Assembly: GCA_947243795.1 (NCBI GenBank) | Contig: OX365933.1 | Coordinates: 1-64,000 of the forward strand | Direction of reading: 5' to 3' | Length of the DNA stretch: 64,000 bases | Origin: Saccharomyces uvarum | Taxonomy: Eukaryota; Ascomycota; Saccharomycetes; Saccharomycetales; Saccharomycetaceae | Part shown: in pieces, positions 28,745 to 39,323 of the stretch | Position numbering within the stretch: the stretch's first letter is position 1 | Layout of the letters: every line of letters starts with the position of its first letter | Program-made: the position numbers and the translations under genes | The notes under the pieces: generated by a model | The model's database searches: none | What the model was told of the DNA's origin: nothing | The model's input: only the letters and a program-made list of their open reading frames with translations

Positions 28745-30760
28745 CTACTTCAATGCTACCAGGTTCAACTTCACCAACTGACGGAGGGAACTTGCAATTG
28801 AACGCAAGTAAAACAGATTCAACAGTAGCAGAAGGATCGCAATCAAATATAAGAACAACCACGTTTCCGTGGTGATCTTGATACCTTGAGGCTCTGCTAC
28901 AGCTGGTGTGGCGGCGATAACTTCTCTTGGTTGCTCAACCTCAGCCTCCACTGACTTCTCTTCCAACAGTTCCTTCTCTAGCCCCTCTTGTTCCTTGCTG
29001 ATAACAATTTGAGATTCTTCGACATTGTCCTTAACGAATTTGACAAGAATACGTTCCATCAGCTGTCCAGCCTCCAGTTGGCCATTTTTACAGCCGTTTT
29101 CAACCATACCTTTGATCCAGCTGGAACCGGTCCACTCTACCCAAAAGGACACCCGTAGCAAACAGGTTATTTCATCGTTCCAACGAATCAAATACCTTGT
29201 CTTGGTCGAGAAACTGCCGCCACTGGGCACGTTCGGTGTGCGTGTGCTGCTGATAACCTCGTAGTAAGTGTCCGGGTCTGTCCTCTCTATTACCTCTGTA
29301 ATGTAACATGTCGTGGATTTGGGTCCCGCAGGAAAGTGTAACGCCTTTTCGTACGAATACTCTCTTTTCAATGGCGTGGAAGATCCATTAACGCTTGTAA
29401 AATCGGGAATCTTAGTGATCTGTGAACCCTCCTGGCCTCGTAAGAAATCCAAAAGGTACTCGTTTTGTTCAGAATTAAACATAATCTCGAAGAGAATACC
29501 AGGTGCACAATTGAACGGTAATTCCTTGATGAGAAATTCGTTGGTGGCCATTAGTTGGGTGGGAAAGCTTGTTGAATGATGGTATAGTGGACCGTCATAC
29601 TGATATGGTGAATTGCTACGTAGTTTATACACTTTCTCTTTGTCAAGGGAAGAAATATTGCTTTTTGGGGTGGCTCCGCCGGTATAGTCGATGTCGTTGT
29701 CGTTATCATTAGTGTCGTTATCATTAATATCTTTATCATTATCGTCTTCGTCTATGGAGTTTATTGCATCGTCGATTTCCTTACCATTGCTTAATTTGTC
29801 GTTACTGGTGTTGCGGCTTTCGCTGGCTATGTCCTTTTGCAACAGGGTTCTTGACCACACTTCTTTCATTAGACCAAATGCGTTGTCTCTGGATATGAAT
29901 CCATTAAAAAGAGTTTTGCCCATCTTGGTTTCAATGGATATAGCGCTGGGGAATAACCCAGCAGCCGAGGTCTTTTCCATAAACGTAATATCTTCGAATG
30001 CAATCAGCACTTTAGCAATCCAACCAAGAATATTGGAGTTGAAGCAGAGATGTGATTCGGTAATGTATAGTTTCCCCTGGTAAAGCAACTCTCTATTGAG
30101 CCCACAATTAAAATCATCCAACAGCCTATCTTCCCCGGGCAGAGACTTGAATGATTCATGAAATTCTCTGTTCCTTTGCTCAGAGGCATAGTGATAAAGC
30201 GTGTCCATGTATCTTTCCTCCACAAACCGCTTGTGATCATAATTGTCGTCTTTCACTAGAGAAGGCGTGCGTCTGGTCTTGACTTCATCAGGCTGTTCTA
30301 CTTGTTGTAACGGAGAACCTACTTCAGCAATAGTAGCATTGCTGATACGACGGCTAGACCTTCTCTTGGAGCCTATGGAAGGCTCCCTCCTATGAGATAT
30401 AATATTTGGCTGGGACACTGGTGAAGTTGGAGTAGTTGACCTAGAAGTCGGGGATTGTACGTTTGATTTAAACGAAGAGATCATTCCGCTAAAGAACGAT
30501 GACGTCGAAGACGTCATCGATTGGTCGTGTTTGATTTCAGTTGCCTGACCATCAGCGGTGCTGGGATTCGTGATCACTACGAGTTCTTTGCGTTCACCAG
30601 TGCTCTCTGCCTCTAGGGGCACATCCTTCAGCGACCCACGTTCACCACCGCTGGCACCGTCATCATCATTGGCATGTTCGAAGGGAGGACCCAATTGCCT
30701 CACAGAATCTGTGGTATCCTCGCCATCAGATACCGGCTCCCAATTATCTACATCCGACAT
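28745..30760 (-). CDS. LAM5: Lam5, ER membrane sterol-transfer protein (GRAM-VASt, 671 aa)
   Basis: LAM/StART-like protein anchored in the ER at contacts with vacuole and mitochondria, moving sterol between membranes. A Ser-rich disordered N terminus precedes the GRAM domain (about 180-250; LNRELLYQGKLYITESHLCF, AFEDITFMEK). An Asp/Asn-rich linker follows (about 330-360). The VASt lipid-binding domain is about 400-570 (YSYEKALHFPAGPKSTTCY, WVEWTGSSWIKGMVENG). One C-terminal membrane helix lies at about 630-655. The ATG at 30760 (MSDVDNWEP) matches S. cerevisiae; two extra codons upstream would need a GTG start. Confidence 0.95.
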   Translation of the reverse strand: MSDVDNWEPVSDGEDTTDSVRQLGPPFEHANDDDGASGGERGSLKDVPLEAESTGERKELVVITNPSTADGQATEIKHDQSMTSSTSSFFSGMISSFKSNVQSPTSRSTTPTSPVSQPNIISHRREPSIGSKRRSSRRISNATIAEVGSPLQQVEQPDEVKTRRTPSLVKDDNYDHKRFVEERYMDTLYHYASEQRNREFHESFKSLPGEDRLLDDFNCGLNRELLYQGKLYITESHLCFNSNILGWIAKVLIAFEDITFMEKTSAAGLFPSAISIETKMGKTLFNGFISRDNAFGLMKEVWSRTLLQKDIASESRNTSNDKLSNGKEIDDAINSIDEDDNDKDINDNDTNDNDNDIDYTGGATPKSNISSLDKEKVYKLRSNSPYQYDGPLYHHSTSFPTQLMATNEFLIKELPFNCAPGILFEIMFNSEQNEYLLDFLRGQEGSQITKIPDFTSVNGSSTPLKREYSYEKALHFPAGPKSTTCYITEVIERTDPDTYYEVISSTRTPNVPSGGSFSTKTRYLIRWNDEITCLLRVSFWVEWTGSSWIKGMVENGCKNGQLEAGQLMERILVKFVKDNVEESQIVISKEQEGLEKELLEEKSVEAEVEQPREVIAATPAVAEPQGIKITTETWLFLYLIAILLLLLNLFYLRSIASSLRQLVKLNLVALK

Positions 30761-32135
30761 CACCACCTATCTTTCTGTGTAGTTGCCTTCTTCACCTTTT
30801 TCTTTAATAGGGATATAGTTGAGTGTTTTATTATAATTATCAAGATGTATTACGAAAAAAGGCAAGAATAAGAACCCCCCCTATTCACGGATACGCGAGC
30901 TCTCTGGATTGGTATATAAACCCATTATATCACATGGACAATGAGAATGGGGGTTGGTTGTTTCAATTGCTCCGGATCAACCAACACCAATTGCAGAAAT
31001 TGATGAGACTAATCCATTTATATTCAAGAAGTTCCCAGACGTACTACGCCGTACCAGGTGAACGTGCAGGCGAGGCCTGAGGAATCTGCGGATCAGATGC
31101 TTAATACTACACTGATGGGGAAGTCGGCAGGAACTAGCTCAAGAAGCCCATGACTCTAGGCCACGAATGTAGCAGAATAATCATCGAGATCGGTGACTAA
31201 GTGTCTCAAAATTACTGCAAAATGAGCAACACCGTGCGCATCGAGCTCAATAGGTACACCAAGTAGTCCCAATCAGGTCACTACAACTCGCAACCTGCCA
31301 TGCCCTTTGCATAATCGCCTCCTAGTGACGGGCCCTCGTGAAGAGTACGCGGTGGATATGAACTACGTTTACAGGTTACCACTACAGTTAAAGTTTGAGT
31401 AAGGTGCTTTGGTCGGACCGCTGAAGTAATGTATGCAGAGTGGTTGTCTCAGGTGAAGTATGGCGACTGTGCCGTGGTTATTAGTGCTGGAGTCATTGGT
31501 TTGTTGGTAGGTGCAGTGCTTAGAGAGTTCGGTATAAAGTGGTGCTCATGAGCACACACGGCTCCAAGAAGTAGCAAAATGAGCAGTTCGGTGGCACACG
31601 GTCCATCGATTCTACCAAATACTAGCTACGACGAAGAGAAGGAAGGGCTGGTGGACCCTGTGTTCTAATGCCCAAGAGTGTTGAGAATGCCTTGAAGTGT
31701 GTCAAGAACGGCGGGACTGTCATGCAGATTGGTGCGAACCCATTTGATAACAACGTAGGGACCACCCTCAACAATATTTCCACAAGTTAGATCTCATTCA
31801 GAAGGCCATTCCAATACTACTAGCGCGACTATTCTCAGGCCATCGATTTGATGTTCGGAGGTCGCATCGATGTCGATAAGTTGACTATTAACAGGTTCTC
31901 CCTCGAGAAGGGTCCCCTTTTCAGCGACTTACTCTTTTACAGTGGGCAAGGTCGAAATAGAGGATTGAATCCCTCTATTTCTGCGTTTTTACCACGTTGT
32001 GGCTTATATATGCACTTTGCACCCTCTTTCGCTATATACCCTTTAATATATTTTTACTTAAGATCACAAAAAGTACAGAATAAGAAAAGTAAGCTCCGAC
32101 TCAAAGAGAAAGCACCATACCGAATAGGACAAGAA
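30761..32135. other. LAM5/FET5 spacer, filled mostly by a dehydrogenase relic
   Basis: 1.4 kb between divergent genes. About 30935-31910 is a decayed dehydrogenase (listed separately). The remaining approximately 220 bp before FET5 (31911-32135) must hold its promoter: TATATATGCA (32006) and CTATATACC (32032) are TATA-like. No clear Aft1 core (GGGTGCA on either strand) was noticed. Confidence 0.55.
30935..31910 (+). pseudogene. Relic of a zinc-type polyol (xylitol/sorbitol) dehydrogenase
   Basis: Conceptual pieces in several frames line up in order with medium-chain Zn dehydrogenases of the XYL2/SOR1 type. They are: APDQPTPIAEIDETNPFI (N-terminal strand), MTLGHEC (zinc-ligand region MVLGHES in XYL2), SGHYNSQPAMPFA (SGHYNLCPHMAFA in yeast xylitol dehydrogenases), GDCAVVISAGVIGLLVGAVL (Rossmann GAGPVGLL), CVKNGGTVMQIG, and DYSQAIDLMFGGRIDVDKL with NRFSLEKG (the substrate-domain helix and ITHRY/F-SLEKA-like region). 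Many stops and frame changes are present, and the last residues run into FET5's upstream region. It is clearly an old, non-functional host gene. Confidence 0.8.
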
Positions 32136-34007
32136 ATGAAGTTGTCGTGCTCGCTGGTGTGGTTTATACTGACTGCTAGTGTCGCTGTGGCCAAGACACA
32201 CACGCTTAACTATACTGCTTCCTGGGTGAAGGCCAACCCCGATGGTATGCATGAAAAGAAGATGATTGGTTTCAACGGCGAATGGCCACTCCCAGACATT
32301 CATGTCGAAAAGGGAGATCGTGTTGAGGTTTATTTGACCAACGGCTTTGACGACGGCACCGCAACCTCCCTGCATTTCCACGGTCTTTTCCAAAATACCA
32401 GTTTGGGAAACCAACTTCAGATGGACGGTCCCTCTATGGTGACTCAATGTCCTATAGTACCTGGGCAAACATACCTGTACAACTTTACTGTTCCTGAACA
32501 AGTGGGGACATTTTGGTATCATGCGCATATGGGTGCCCAGTACGGTGATGGTATGAGGGGTGCATTTATAATCCATGATCCCGAAGAACCCTTCCAATAC
32601 GATCACGAAAAAATCATCATTTTAGCGGACCATTATCACGAAAATTATGAGGTCGTCACTGAAGAGTTTCTATCCAGGTACAATCCTACAGGTGCCGAGC
32701 CCATTCCTCAAAATATCCTTTTCAATAATACCATGAATGTGACTTTAGATTTCACACCTGGTGAAACATATCTTTTCAGGTTCGTAAATGTAGGGTTGTT
32801 TGTATCTCAATATATTATCCTGGAGGACCACGAAATGACTGTGGTAGAGGTAGATGGGATTTACGTCAAACCAAACGTAACCGATTCGATATACCTTTCG
32901 GCAGGGCAAAGAATGAGTGTTTTGATCAAAGCTAAAGATAAAATGCCCACAAGAAATTATGCTATGATGCAATTAATAGATGAAACGATGCTCGATGCGA
33001 TTCCACCAGAGCTTCAACTTAACCAAACTATCCAAATGGCATACGGTCACGCTTTGCCACGGGCAGCTTCTTTGAATATCGAAGATTGTGATTTGGACCG
33101 TGCCACAAACGACTTTTATTTAGAACCTTTAGTTGAAAGAGATTTGCTTTCTCATTATGACCATCAAATCGTTATGGATGTAAGAATGTTAAATTTGGAT
33201 GATGGTGTGAAATATGCCTTTTTCAATAATATCACTTATGTGACCCCCAAGATCCCCACTTTAACCACATTGTTGACCTCAGGAAAGCTCGCGTCCGATT
33301 CTAGGATTTATGGTGATAATATCAATGCGCAGTTTTTAAAACATAACGATATCATAGAAGTTGTTTTAAACAATTATGATTCTGGCAGACACCCATTCCA
33401 TTTACACGGTCATAATTTCCAAATAGTTCAAAAATCGCCTGGGTTTCATGTTGATGAAAACTATGATGAATCTGAACAAGAAAAGATGACCGTTCCTTAT
33501 AACGAATCCGCGCCACTACAGCCGTTCCCTGAGAGGCCAATGGTGAGAGACACTGTGGTATTAGAACCCAGTGGTCATGTCGTACTTAGATTTAGAGCTG
33601 ACAATCCCGGTGTTTGGTATTTCCACTGCCATGTGGATTGGCATTTGCAACAAGGTTTAGCATCGATCTTCATTGAGGCCCCCACAGTGCTTCAAGAAAG
33701 AGAAACCCTTAATGAAAACTACCTAGGTATTTGTCAAGCTGCTGGAATTCCCGTCACTGGTAATGCGGCAGGTCATTCAAACGATTGGTTCGATTTAGAT
33801 GGATTACCAAGACAGCCAAAACCATTACCCAAGGGATTTACCGCGGAAGGATATGTGGCATTTATTGTTTCCTTTATTATTGGTGTATGGGGGCTATACT
33901 CTATTGCTCAATATGGTATTGGCGAAGTAATCCCCAACGATGAGAAAGTGTACCATACTTTAAGGGAAATCTTGGCTGAGAATGACATAGAGGTTCCTCG
34001 CACTTAA
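32136..34007 (+). CDS. FET5: Fet5, vacuolar-membrane multicopper ferroxidase (623 aa)
   Basis: Multicopper oxidase that pairs with permease Fth1 to export iron from the vacuole. A signal peptide (1-19) is followed by copper motifs HFHGLF (80-85) and WYHAHMG (127-133), and near the C terminus HPFHLHGHNFQ and HCHVDWHLQQG, together the type 1, 2 and 3 copper ligands. A C-terminal membrane helix (YVAFIVSFIIGVWGLYSIAQ) leaves a short cytosolic tail. The frame is open 96 codons further upstream, but that part is read-through of the dehydrogenase relic; the ATG before the signal peptide gives family length (622 aa in S. cerevisiae). Confidence 0.96.
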   Translation: MKLSCSLVWFILTASVAVAKTHTLNYTASWVKANPDGMHEKKMIGFNGEWPLPDIHVEKGDRVEVYLTNGFDDGTATSLHFHGLFQNTSLGNQLQMDGPSMVTQCPIVPGQTYLYNFTVPEQVGTFWYHAHMGAQYGDGMRGAFIIHDPEEPFQYDHEKIIILADHYHENYEVVTEEFLSRYNPTGAEPIPQNILFNNTMNVTLDFTPGETYLFRFVNVGLFVSQYIILEDHEMTVVEVDGIYVKPNVTDSIYLSAGQRMSVLIKAKDKMPTRNYAMMQLIDETMLDAIPPELQLNQTIQMAYGHALPRAASLNIEDCDLDRATNDFYLEPLVERDLLSHYDHQIVMDVRMLNLDDGVKYAFFNNITYVTPKIPTLTTLLTSGKLASDSRIYGDNINAQFLKHNDIIEVVLNNYDSGRHPFHLHGHNFQIVQKSPGFHVDENYDESEQEKMTVPYNESAPLQPFPERPMVRDTVVLEPSGHVVLRFRADNPGVWYFHCHVDWHLQQGLASIFIEAPTVLQERETLNENYLGICQAAGIPVTGNAAGHSNDWFDLDGLPRQPKPLPKGFTAEGYVAFIVSFIIGVWGLYSIAQYGIGEVIPNDEKVYHTLREILAENDIEVPRT

Positions 34008-34311
34008 TGAAACAAGAAAAACAAAAAAGAAATGAAAGAAAACTATATATTCATATCAATAATTTGCCCAGTTAAAAGATCTAGTACTGTAAATATTGCT
34101 TGCCATCGCGTTTTTCCATTTGTTTATTTGTTTTCTATATAAAAATCACTATGTAACCGAGTTTGCTGCTTCTTTTTTTAATCTCTTCGCTGCGCTGTTG
34201 TGTGTCAGACGTTTTGTCTAAATGTCACAAAAAAAATAAGAACTCGAGAAGGTGTTCTCTATGAAAAAAATACATGAAAAAAAGATACTCGTAGTGCTCA
34301 TTAGTTCAACA
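34008..34311. other. FET5-YFL040W spacer
   Basis: 304 bp, AT-rich, holding the FET5 3' end and the YFL040W promoter. The frame of the downstream gene is open upstream to 34252, but that stretch is Lys-rich and unlike the family. No clear regulatory site. Confidence 0.5.
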
Positions 34312-35934
34312 ATGAAAGCCATGAAAGATATAATTTGGAGACTTCCCAAGATGCCGAAAATCAAAATCGCAAAAACTTATGAAGTTGCCAAAATCACGGC
34401 AATATTAACCCTGATAGGATTTATCATGGGTCTCGAAGTTCCGTCATTAGCAACTTTTCTCACAAACAAGACATTCAACGAATATTTTAAGTACCCAACA
34501 CCACTGCAACAAGGCCTGCTAATGGGGGCCACACCCCTGGGTGGTATCGCTGGGTGCCTTGTTTATTGTATGATGAATGATAAATATAGTAGAATTTACC
34601 AATTTCAAACGGGAATAATAATTTGGAATATAGTTACAGTGTTAAATTTCGGTATTTGGAACTTATTAGGCTTGCTGATTTGTCGAGTGATCAAGGGGAT
34701 GATACTGGGGAATTTTTCTATCTTGGTGGCTTCATATGCTAATGAAATTATTCCTCGTGACAAACGTGGTAGTACAATGAGTTATATTCAATTGTGTGTA
34801 ACTATAGGAATTCTCGTCATGCATTACTTGTGCATTGCCTTGAGCCTTTGGAAGTCACATTTTGCGTTCCGTGTAGCATGGTGCATAGGACTTGTTCCCG
34901 GATTGATGTTTTGGGCAGCTAGTTACGCCTTACCAGAATCCTACCATTGGCTAGTATTGCATGGACAGATGAGTAAAGCCCAGGAAATTCAGCACAATTT
35001 AGCCAAAAAATTCAACGAAAGCCAGCCAAGAGATGCAGTACCGGAAATGAGTAAGATTGAATTGGCAGGAGATTTTTGGATTGGTGTTAACGATCTAAAT
35101 TTCTGCAAAAAACTGCCTCGTGGTTCATTGAAGCCTTTGGTTCTTGGTATGACTTTACAATTATTGATTCAGTTTAGTGGTATAAATATCATCCTAGGTT
35201 ACATCACATACATTTGCGAGATTGTGGGGCTCGAGGGAAATGTGAAATTGTTCACAAGTTCCATACCGTACTTCATTAATATGGTTTTGAGTTTATTACC
35301 AATTACGTTTATCGATTACACAAGCAGAAAACTAATCACATTGCTGGGCGGATTCCCTATAAGTGGGCTATTGGTTACTATTGGTGCATTATTTGTCAAG
35401 TACGGTCAAGATATCAAACCGATCGATGGTAATAAGAGTCTAGTTTGGTCTATTGGAGAAAACCCCTTTGTGGGCGGATGGATCTTGACATTGTGCTTCC
35501 TCATTGTCGGAATATTTGCGATGAGTCTTTCTAGTATACCTTGGATTTACACAAATGAAATGTTGCCCTCAAGAGTGAAAGTGAAAGGATTTGCCATTTG
35601 CATAACATTTGGATGGTTGGGCAACTTTGTATTAACGTTTCTATGTCCTGTGATGATCGAAACGTTAAAGGGCACAACGTTTATAATATTTGGGGGTTTC
35701 ACGTTTATAATATCATTGATTGTTTTATTTTTGTTCCCAGAGACAAAGGGCATGAGTATGGAAGACGTGGATAAGTTTTTTGAGTTTGAAAACAGAGTGG
35801 ACCCACATTTGCATGAGGAGAAGGGCATTAAGACTCCGGATTCGAATTCCAATATCGGCTCCATAAGGTCCTCAGAAGAGGGAGAATTGCAAAAGCCTAT
35901 CAAATTGAATAGCAATGAAGAAATGATTATTTAA
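34312..35934 (+). CDS. YFL040W: Putative major-facilitator (sugar-transporter-like) permease, YFL040W orthologue (540 aa)
   Basis: About 12 membrane segments in the sugar-porter layout. The first loop carries MMNDKYSRIY in place of the usual D-R-x-G-R-R/K. A RVIKGMILGNFSILVASYANE stretch corresponds to the R-x-x-x-G-x-G helix 4-5 region. PESYHWLVLHGQ matches the PESPRWL motif and FLFPETKGMSMEDVDKFFE the PETKG motif after helix 12. The substrate is unknown; the departures from key sugar-porter residues suggest an altered specificity or a structural role. The ATG at 34312 gives exactly 540 aa, the S. cerevisiae length. Confidence 0.9.
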   Translation: MKAMKDIIWRLPKMPKIKIAKTYEVAKITAILTLIGFIMGLEVPSLATFLTNKTFNEYFKYPTPLQQGLLMGATPLGGIAGCLVYCMMNDKYSRIYQFQTGIIIWNIVTVLNFGIWNLLGLLICRVIKGMILGNFSILVASYANEIIPRDKRGSTMSYIQLCVTIGILVMHYLCIALSLWKSHFAFRVAWCIGLVPGLMFWAASYALPESYHWLVLHGQMSKAQEIQHNLAKKFNESQPRDAVPEMSKIELAGDFWIGVNDLNFCKKLPRGSLKPLVLGMTLQLLIQFSGINIILGYITYICEIVGLEGNVKLFTSSIPYFINMVLSLLPITFIDYTSRKLITLLGGFPISGLLVTIGALFVKYGQDIKPIDGNKSLVWSIGENPFVGGWILTLCFLIVGIFAMSLSSIPWIYTNEMLPSRVKVKGFAICITFGWLGNFVLTFLCPVMIETLKGTTFIIFGGFTFIISLIVLFLFPETKGMSMEDVDKFFEFENRVDPHLHEEKGIKTPDSNSNIGSIRSSEEGELQKPIKLNSNEEMII

Positions 35935-36218
35935 TATACGGTATAATAGATAAAAAAATTTTTATTAATATTATAATATATTATGTAATAATTATCCATA
36001 TATATTCTTTTTTTTTGTTAATTTTTGCACTTTCCTAAGAGATGGAGACAGACAAAACACATTATATCAATGAAAACGTACAAAAAGTAAATAAAGTGAG
36101 TGCATAAAAGAGTAATGAGATACGCAAAACACACTTTGATATCTTTATTTTATTGAGTGGGCGGTTTAGAAATAGGGAGAGAGGTACATACATACACACA
36201 CACGCACAAAAGCAGAGA

Positions 36219-37669
36219 TTAGAAACATTTGTGGTGAACGATGGATGGACCACTTTCGTCGTATTCCTGTTTTGAGATCCACATTTGTTGGAAAGTGGTC
36301 AAAGAAGCCAAGATAGAACCACCGATCCAGACAGAGTACTTTCTCTCTGGAGGAGCAATGATCTTGACCTTCATGGAAGATGGAGCCAAAGCGGTGATTT
36401 CCTTTTGCATTCTTTCGGCAATACCTGGGAACATGGTGGTACCACCGGACATGACGATGTTACCGTATAATTCCTTACGGACATCGACGTCACACTTCAT
36501 GATGGAGTTGTAAGTGGTTTGGTCAATACCAGCGGATTCCAAACCCAAGACGGAAGGATGGAACAAAGCTTCTGGGGCTCTGAATCTTTCGTTACCGATG
36601 GTAATGACTTGACCATCTGGTAATTCGTAGGATTTTTCAATGGAAGAGGATTGAGCAGCGGTTTGCATTTCTTGTTCGAAGTCCAAGGCGACGTAACATA
36701 GTTTTTCCTTGATGTCACGGACGATTTCTCTTTCGGCAGTGGTGGAGAAAGAGTAACCACGTTCACTCAAGATCTTCATCAAGTAGTCGGTCAAATCTCT
36801 ACCGGCCAAATCGATTCTCAAGATGGCGTGAGGTAGGGAGAAACCGGCGTAGATTGGAACGACGTGAGTAACACCATCACCAGAATCCAAAACAATACCG
36901 GTGGTTCTACCGGAGGAGTACAAGGACAAAACGGCTTGAATGGAAACGTAGAAAGCTGGGACGTTGAAAGTTTCAAACATGATTTGAGTCATCTTTTCTC
37001 TGTTTGATTTAGGGTTCATTGGGGCTTCGGTCAAAAGAACAGGGTGTTCTTCTGGGGCAACTCTCAATTCGTTGTAAAAGGTGTGATGCCAGATCTTTTC
37101 CATATCGTCCCAGTTGGTCACGATACCATGCTCAATTGGGTAACGCAAAGTCAAGATACCTCTCTTGGATTGCGCTTCATCACCGACGTACGAATCCTTT
37201 TGGCCCATACCGACCATGATACCTTGGTGTCTTGGTCTACCAACGATAGATGGGAAGACGGCACGAGGAGCGTCGTCACCGGCGAAACCGGCCTTACACA
37301 TACCGGAACCGTTATCAATAACCAAAGCAGCAACTTCTAATCATAAAAAAAGGAGAAAAAATTGGTCGTTAGTATCAAAATTATATAAAAGTACCAGCAA
37401 AAAAGAATAGGCATACACGAGTGATTTGAAATATCACTCCACACGAACCCCGTCTGTTTTTTATTTTTTTTTTTTTTTTCCAATTATCAAGCCCCTATTT
37501 ATTCCCATAGTATACGTGGTAATAATAGATCAGCCAAAACAAAAGGCCATGAAGAAATGGAAAACGAAAAAAAAATAAAAGGAGACGAGCTCTCGAGCCA
37601 TTGGTACGGCACAATTCTTCTTGCTAGAGTAGTAGAGCGGTAAAAGAGCTAGAACATACCAGAATCCAT
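36219..37669 (-). CDS. ACT1: Actin, with one intron (375 aa)
   Basis: Essential cytoskeletal ATPase. Coding parts: 37660-37669 (ATGGATTCTG) and 36219-37336, joined across a 323-bp intron. The product begins [20 protein letters not shown] and ends [11 protein letters not shown], indistinguishable from remembered S. cerevisiae actin. The nucleotide-binding loops DNGSG and LDSGDGVTH are intact. The intron splits codon 4 as in S. cerevisiae. Strong codon bias fits very high expression. Upstream YPT1 runs in the same direction, so the promoter lies in the 37670-38365 interval. Confidence 0.99.
37337..37659 (-). other. ACT1: ACT1 intron
   Basis: Donor GTATGT (37654-37659), branch point TACTAAC (complement of 37368-37374) and acceptor TAG at 37337-37339. 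The branch point to acceptor distance is about 31-35 nt. It is slightly longer than the S. cerevisiae ACT1 intron (about 308 bp). Confidence 0.97.
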
Positions 37670-38365
37670 TTTTAATTCAGTAAATTTATGATCTTGGGAA
37701 GAAAAAAGCAGTAAGCGTGAAAAATCTAAAAGCTGATGTAGTGCTAGATCCTGTTCGTTGACAAAGATTGACCTTTTTCTTTTCTTCTTAATATGATTGA
37801 GAAGAGGAAAGAAGAATACAAAAGAGAGAGAGAGGGAAAAAAGGAAGATAAAAAGAAAGCGTGATATAAATGAATATATATCAAAACAAGAGAGTTTGCA
37901 AAGAAAAGGATCAGGCAGAAACTAAAAACATTCCAAAAAGGAGAGAAAGGCGAGTTTGGTTTCAAAGCGGTTTATTTATTCATCCAAGAGGGAAGAAGAC
38001 GAAGAAGAAGGAAGAAAAAAACCTGAAAAAAAACGCGTGGCGGGTAAACAGCGAAAATCCGGGGCGGGTGATGCCTAGGTGGGGCCTCAAACCCTGAAAT
38101 ATGGCACTAAGGGCTGGGTCGTGTTCTTTAGGTTCTTGGCCAGCCCGATAAGCAAGAATGTAGGGCTTTTTAAGGTTGCAGAAGGCGGGTATCCCCCTCT
38201 TTATCTCTCCCCGCATTTTTTTTATTTACTTGTTTCCTGCTATAATTGTAATTGTTACTGTAATTGTATAATATATATACATATATATATTCTCGTATGA
38301 TTTTTTTTTTTTGTTTATTTAGTTATTATTATACGTAGTCTGCAAAGTAGAGGCGTGCTTCTTCT
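37670..38365 (-). promoter_or_regulatory. ACT1 promoter / YPT1 3' region with two Reb1-type sites
   Basis: CGGGTAA (38041-38047) and CGGGTGA (38065-38071) are matches to the Reb1 consensus CGGGTRR, 24 bp apart. They lie about 370-400 bp upstream of the ACT1 start. A long poly(dA:dT) tract (about 37458-37480) sits nearer the gene. Both are typical nucleosome-excluding elements of strong yeast promoters. The frames open here (37744-38300) show only low-complexity, purine-rich translation. Confidence 0.5.
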
Positions 38366-38986
38366 TTAGCAGCAGCCGCCGCTGGTGTTGGTCAAGCTCT
38401 GCCCCTTCAGGTTGACGTTGCCCTTGTCATCCTTCTTCTGAGTGGCCTCGTTCAGGTTCTGTTGCGACATGCTCTCCTTGATCTGTCTGGCCATGGTCAA
38501 GAACGCGTCCTCGACGTTGGTGGAGTCCAGAGCACTGGTCTCCAAGAACGGCATCTTGTTTGCGTCCGCGAATTCCTTGGCCACGTCGTACTCCACGACC
38601 CGCTTGTCCTTCAGGTCGCACTTGTTGCCCACCAACAGCTTCAAGACCGTTGAGGTCGCGTAGCGGTCGATCTCCTGCAACCACATCTTCACGCCATTGA
38701 AGGACTCTTGGTCCGTGACATCATACACGATGATGATCCCGTGCGAGCCACGGTAGTAGGACGAGGTGATGGTGCGGAAACGCTCTTGGCCCGCGGTGTC
38801 CCAGATCTGCAGCTTGACGGTCTTGCCGTCAAGCTCCACGGTCTTGATCTTGAAGTCCACCCCGATTGTGGAAATGTAGTCGTTGGTGTAGGTGTCGTCC
38901 GAAAACCTCAAAAGTAGACAGGACTTCCCGACACCGGAGTTCCCGATCAACAGCAGCTTGAACAGATAATCGTACTCGCTATTCAT
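38366..38986 (-). CDS. YPT1: Ypt1, Rab1-type GTPase of ER-Golgi traffic (206 aa)
   Basis: Small GTPase controlling ER-to-Golgi transport and autophagosome formation. Seen: P-loop GNSGVGKS (15-22), switch I effector T40 in [19 protein letters not shown] (63-70), NKCD (121-124), the ETSA guanine motif, and a C-terminal CC for double geranylgeranylation. The first Met in the family position is at 38986; the frame is open 80 codons further up, but that is promoter DNA. Codon third positions are markedly GC-rich, unlike most neighbours. Divergent from TUB2. Confidence 0.98.
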   Translation of the reverse strand: MNSEYDYLFKLLLIGNSGVGKSCLLLRFSDDTYTNDYISTIGVDFKIKTVELDGKTVKLQIWDTAGQERFRTITSSYYRGSHGIIIVYDVTDQESFNGVKMWLQEIDRYATSTVLKLLVGNKCDLKDKRVVEYDVAKEFADANKMPFLETSALDSTNVEDAFLTMARQIKESMSQQNLNEATQKKDDKGNVNLKGQSLTNTSGGCC

Positions 38987-39323
38987 ACTCGCGTTTCTTT
39001 CCTTGCTTGTCTCGACCTGGGCCCAACAGGAAATCTTTCCCCCCTCTGGGTGTGCTCGATTGCTGGCTTCTTCTGGCTTCTGTTCTTTTTTCTGTATTCC
39101 CCCCATAGGCCAAAAGTGAAACCTACTAGTGTCGGTGCCGGGTGACGCGGTCCGTGCGCGGTGACCTGGCGGCGCCACAAGGAAAAGGAAAAAAACAGGA
39201 AAAACAACAAAAAGTAAAACAAACACGAAAACTCTGGTAGATCAAGTGCAGCAGTGGTGAGGCAATTGGAGTGACACAGCAGCAAGCACAACTACAAAAG
39301 CAACATCTCCGCAAAACAGTATA
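38987..39323. promoter_or_regulatory. YPT1/TUB2 divergent promoter
   Basis: 337 bp shared by two essential genes. CGGGTGA at about 39139 matches the Reb1 consensus and sits in a GC-rich patch (GGTGCCGGGTGACGCGG). A-rich sequence precedes TUB2. Open frames across the spacer are extensions of the flanking genes and shadows. Confidence 0.45.

Noticed and set aside
31848-32135. 96-codon upstream extension of FET5
   Set aside because: It uses a TTG start and translates the end of the dehydrogenase relic and promoter DNA; the signal peptide begins at the ATG at 32136.
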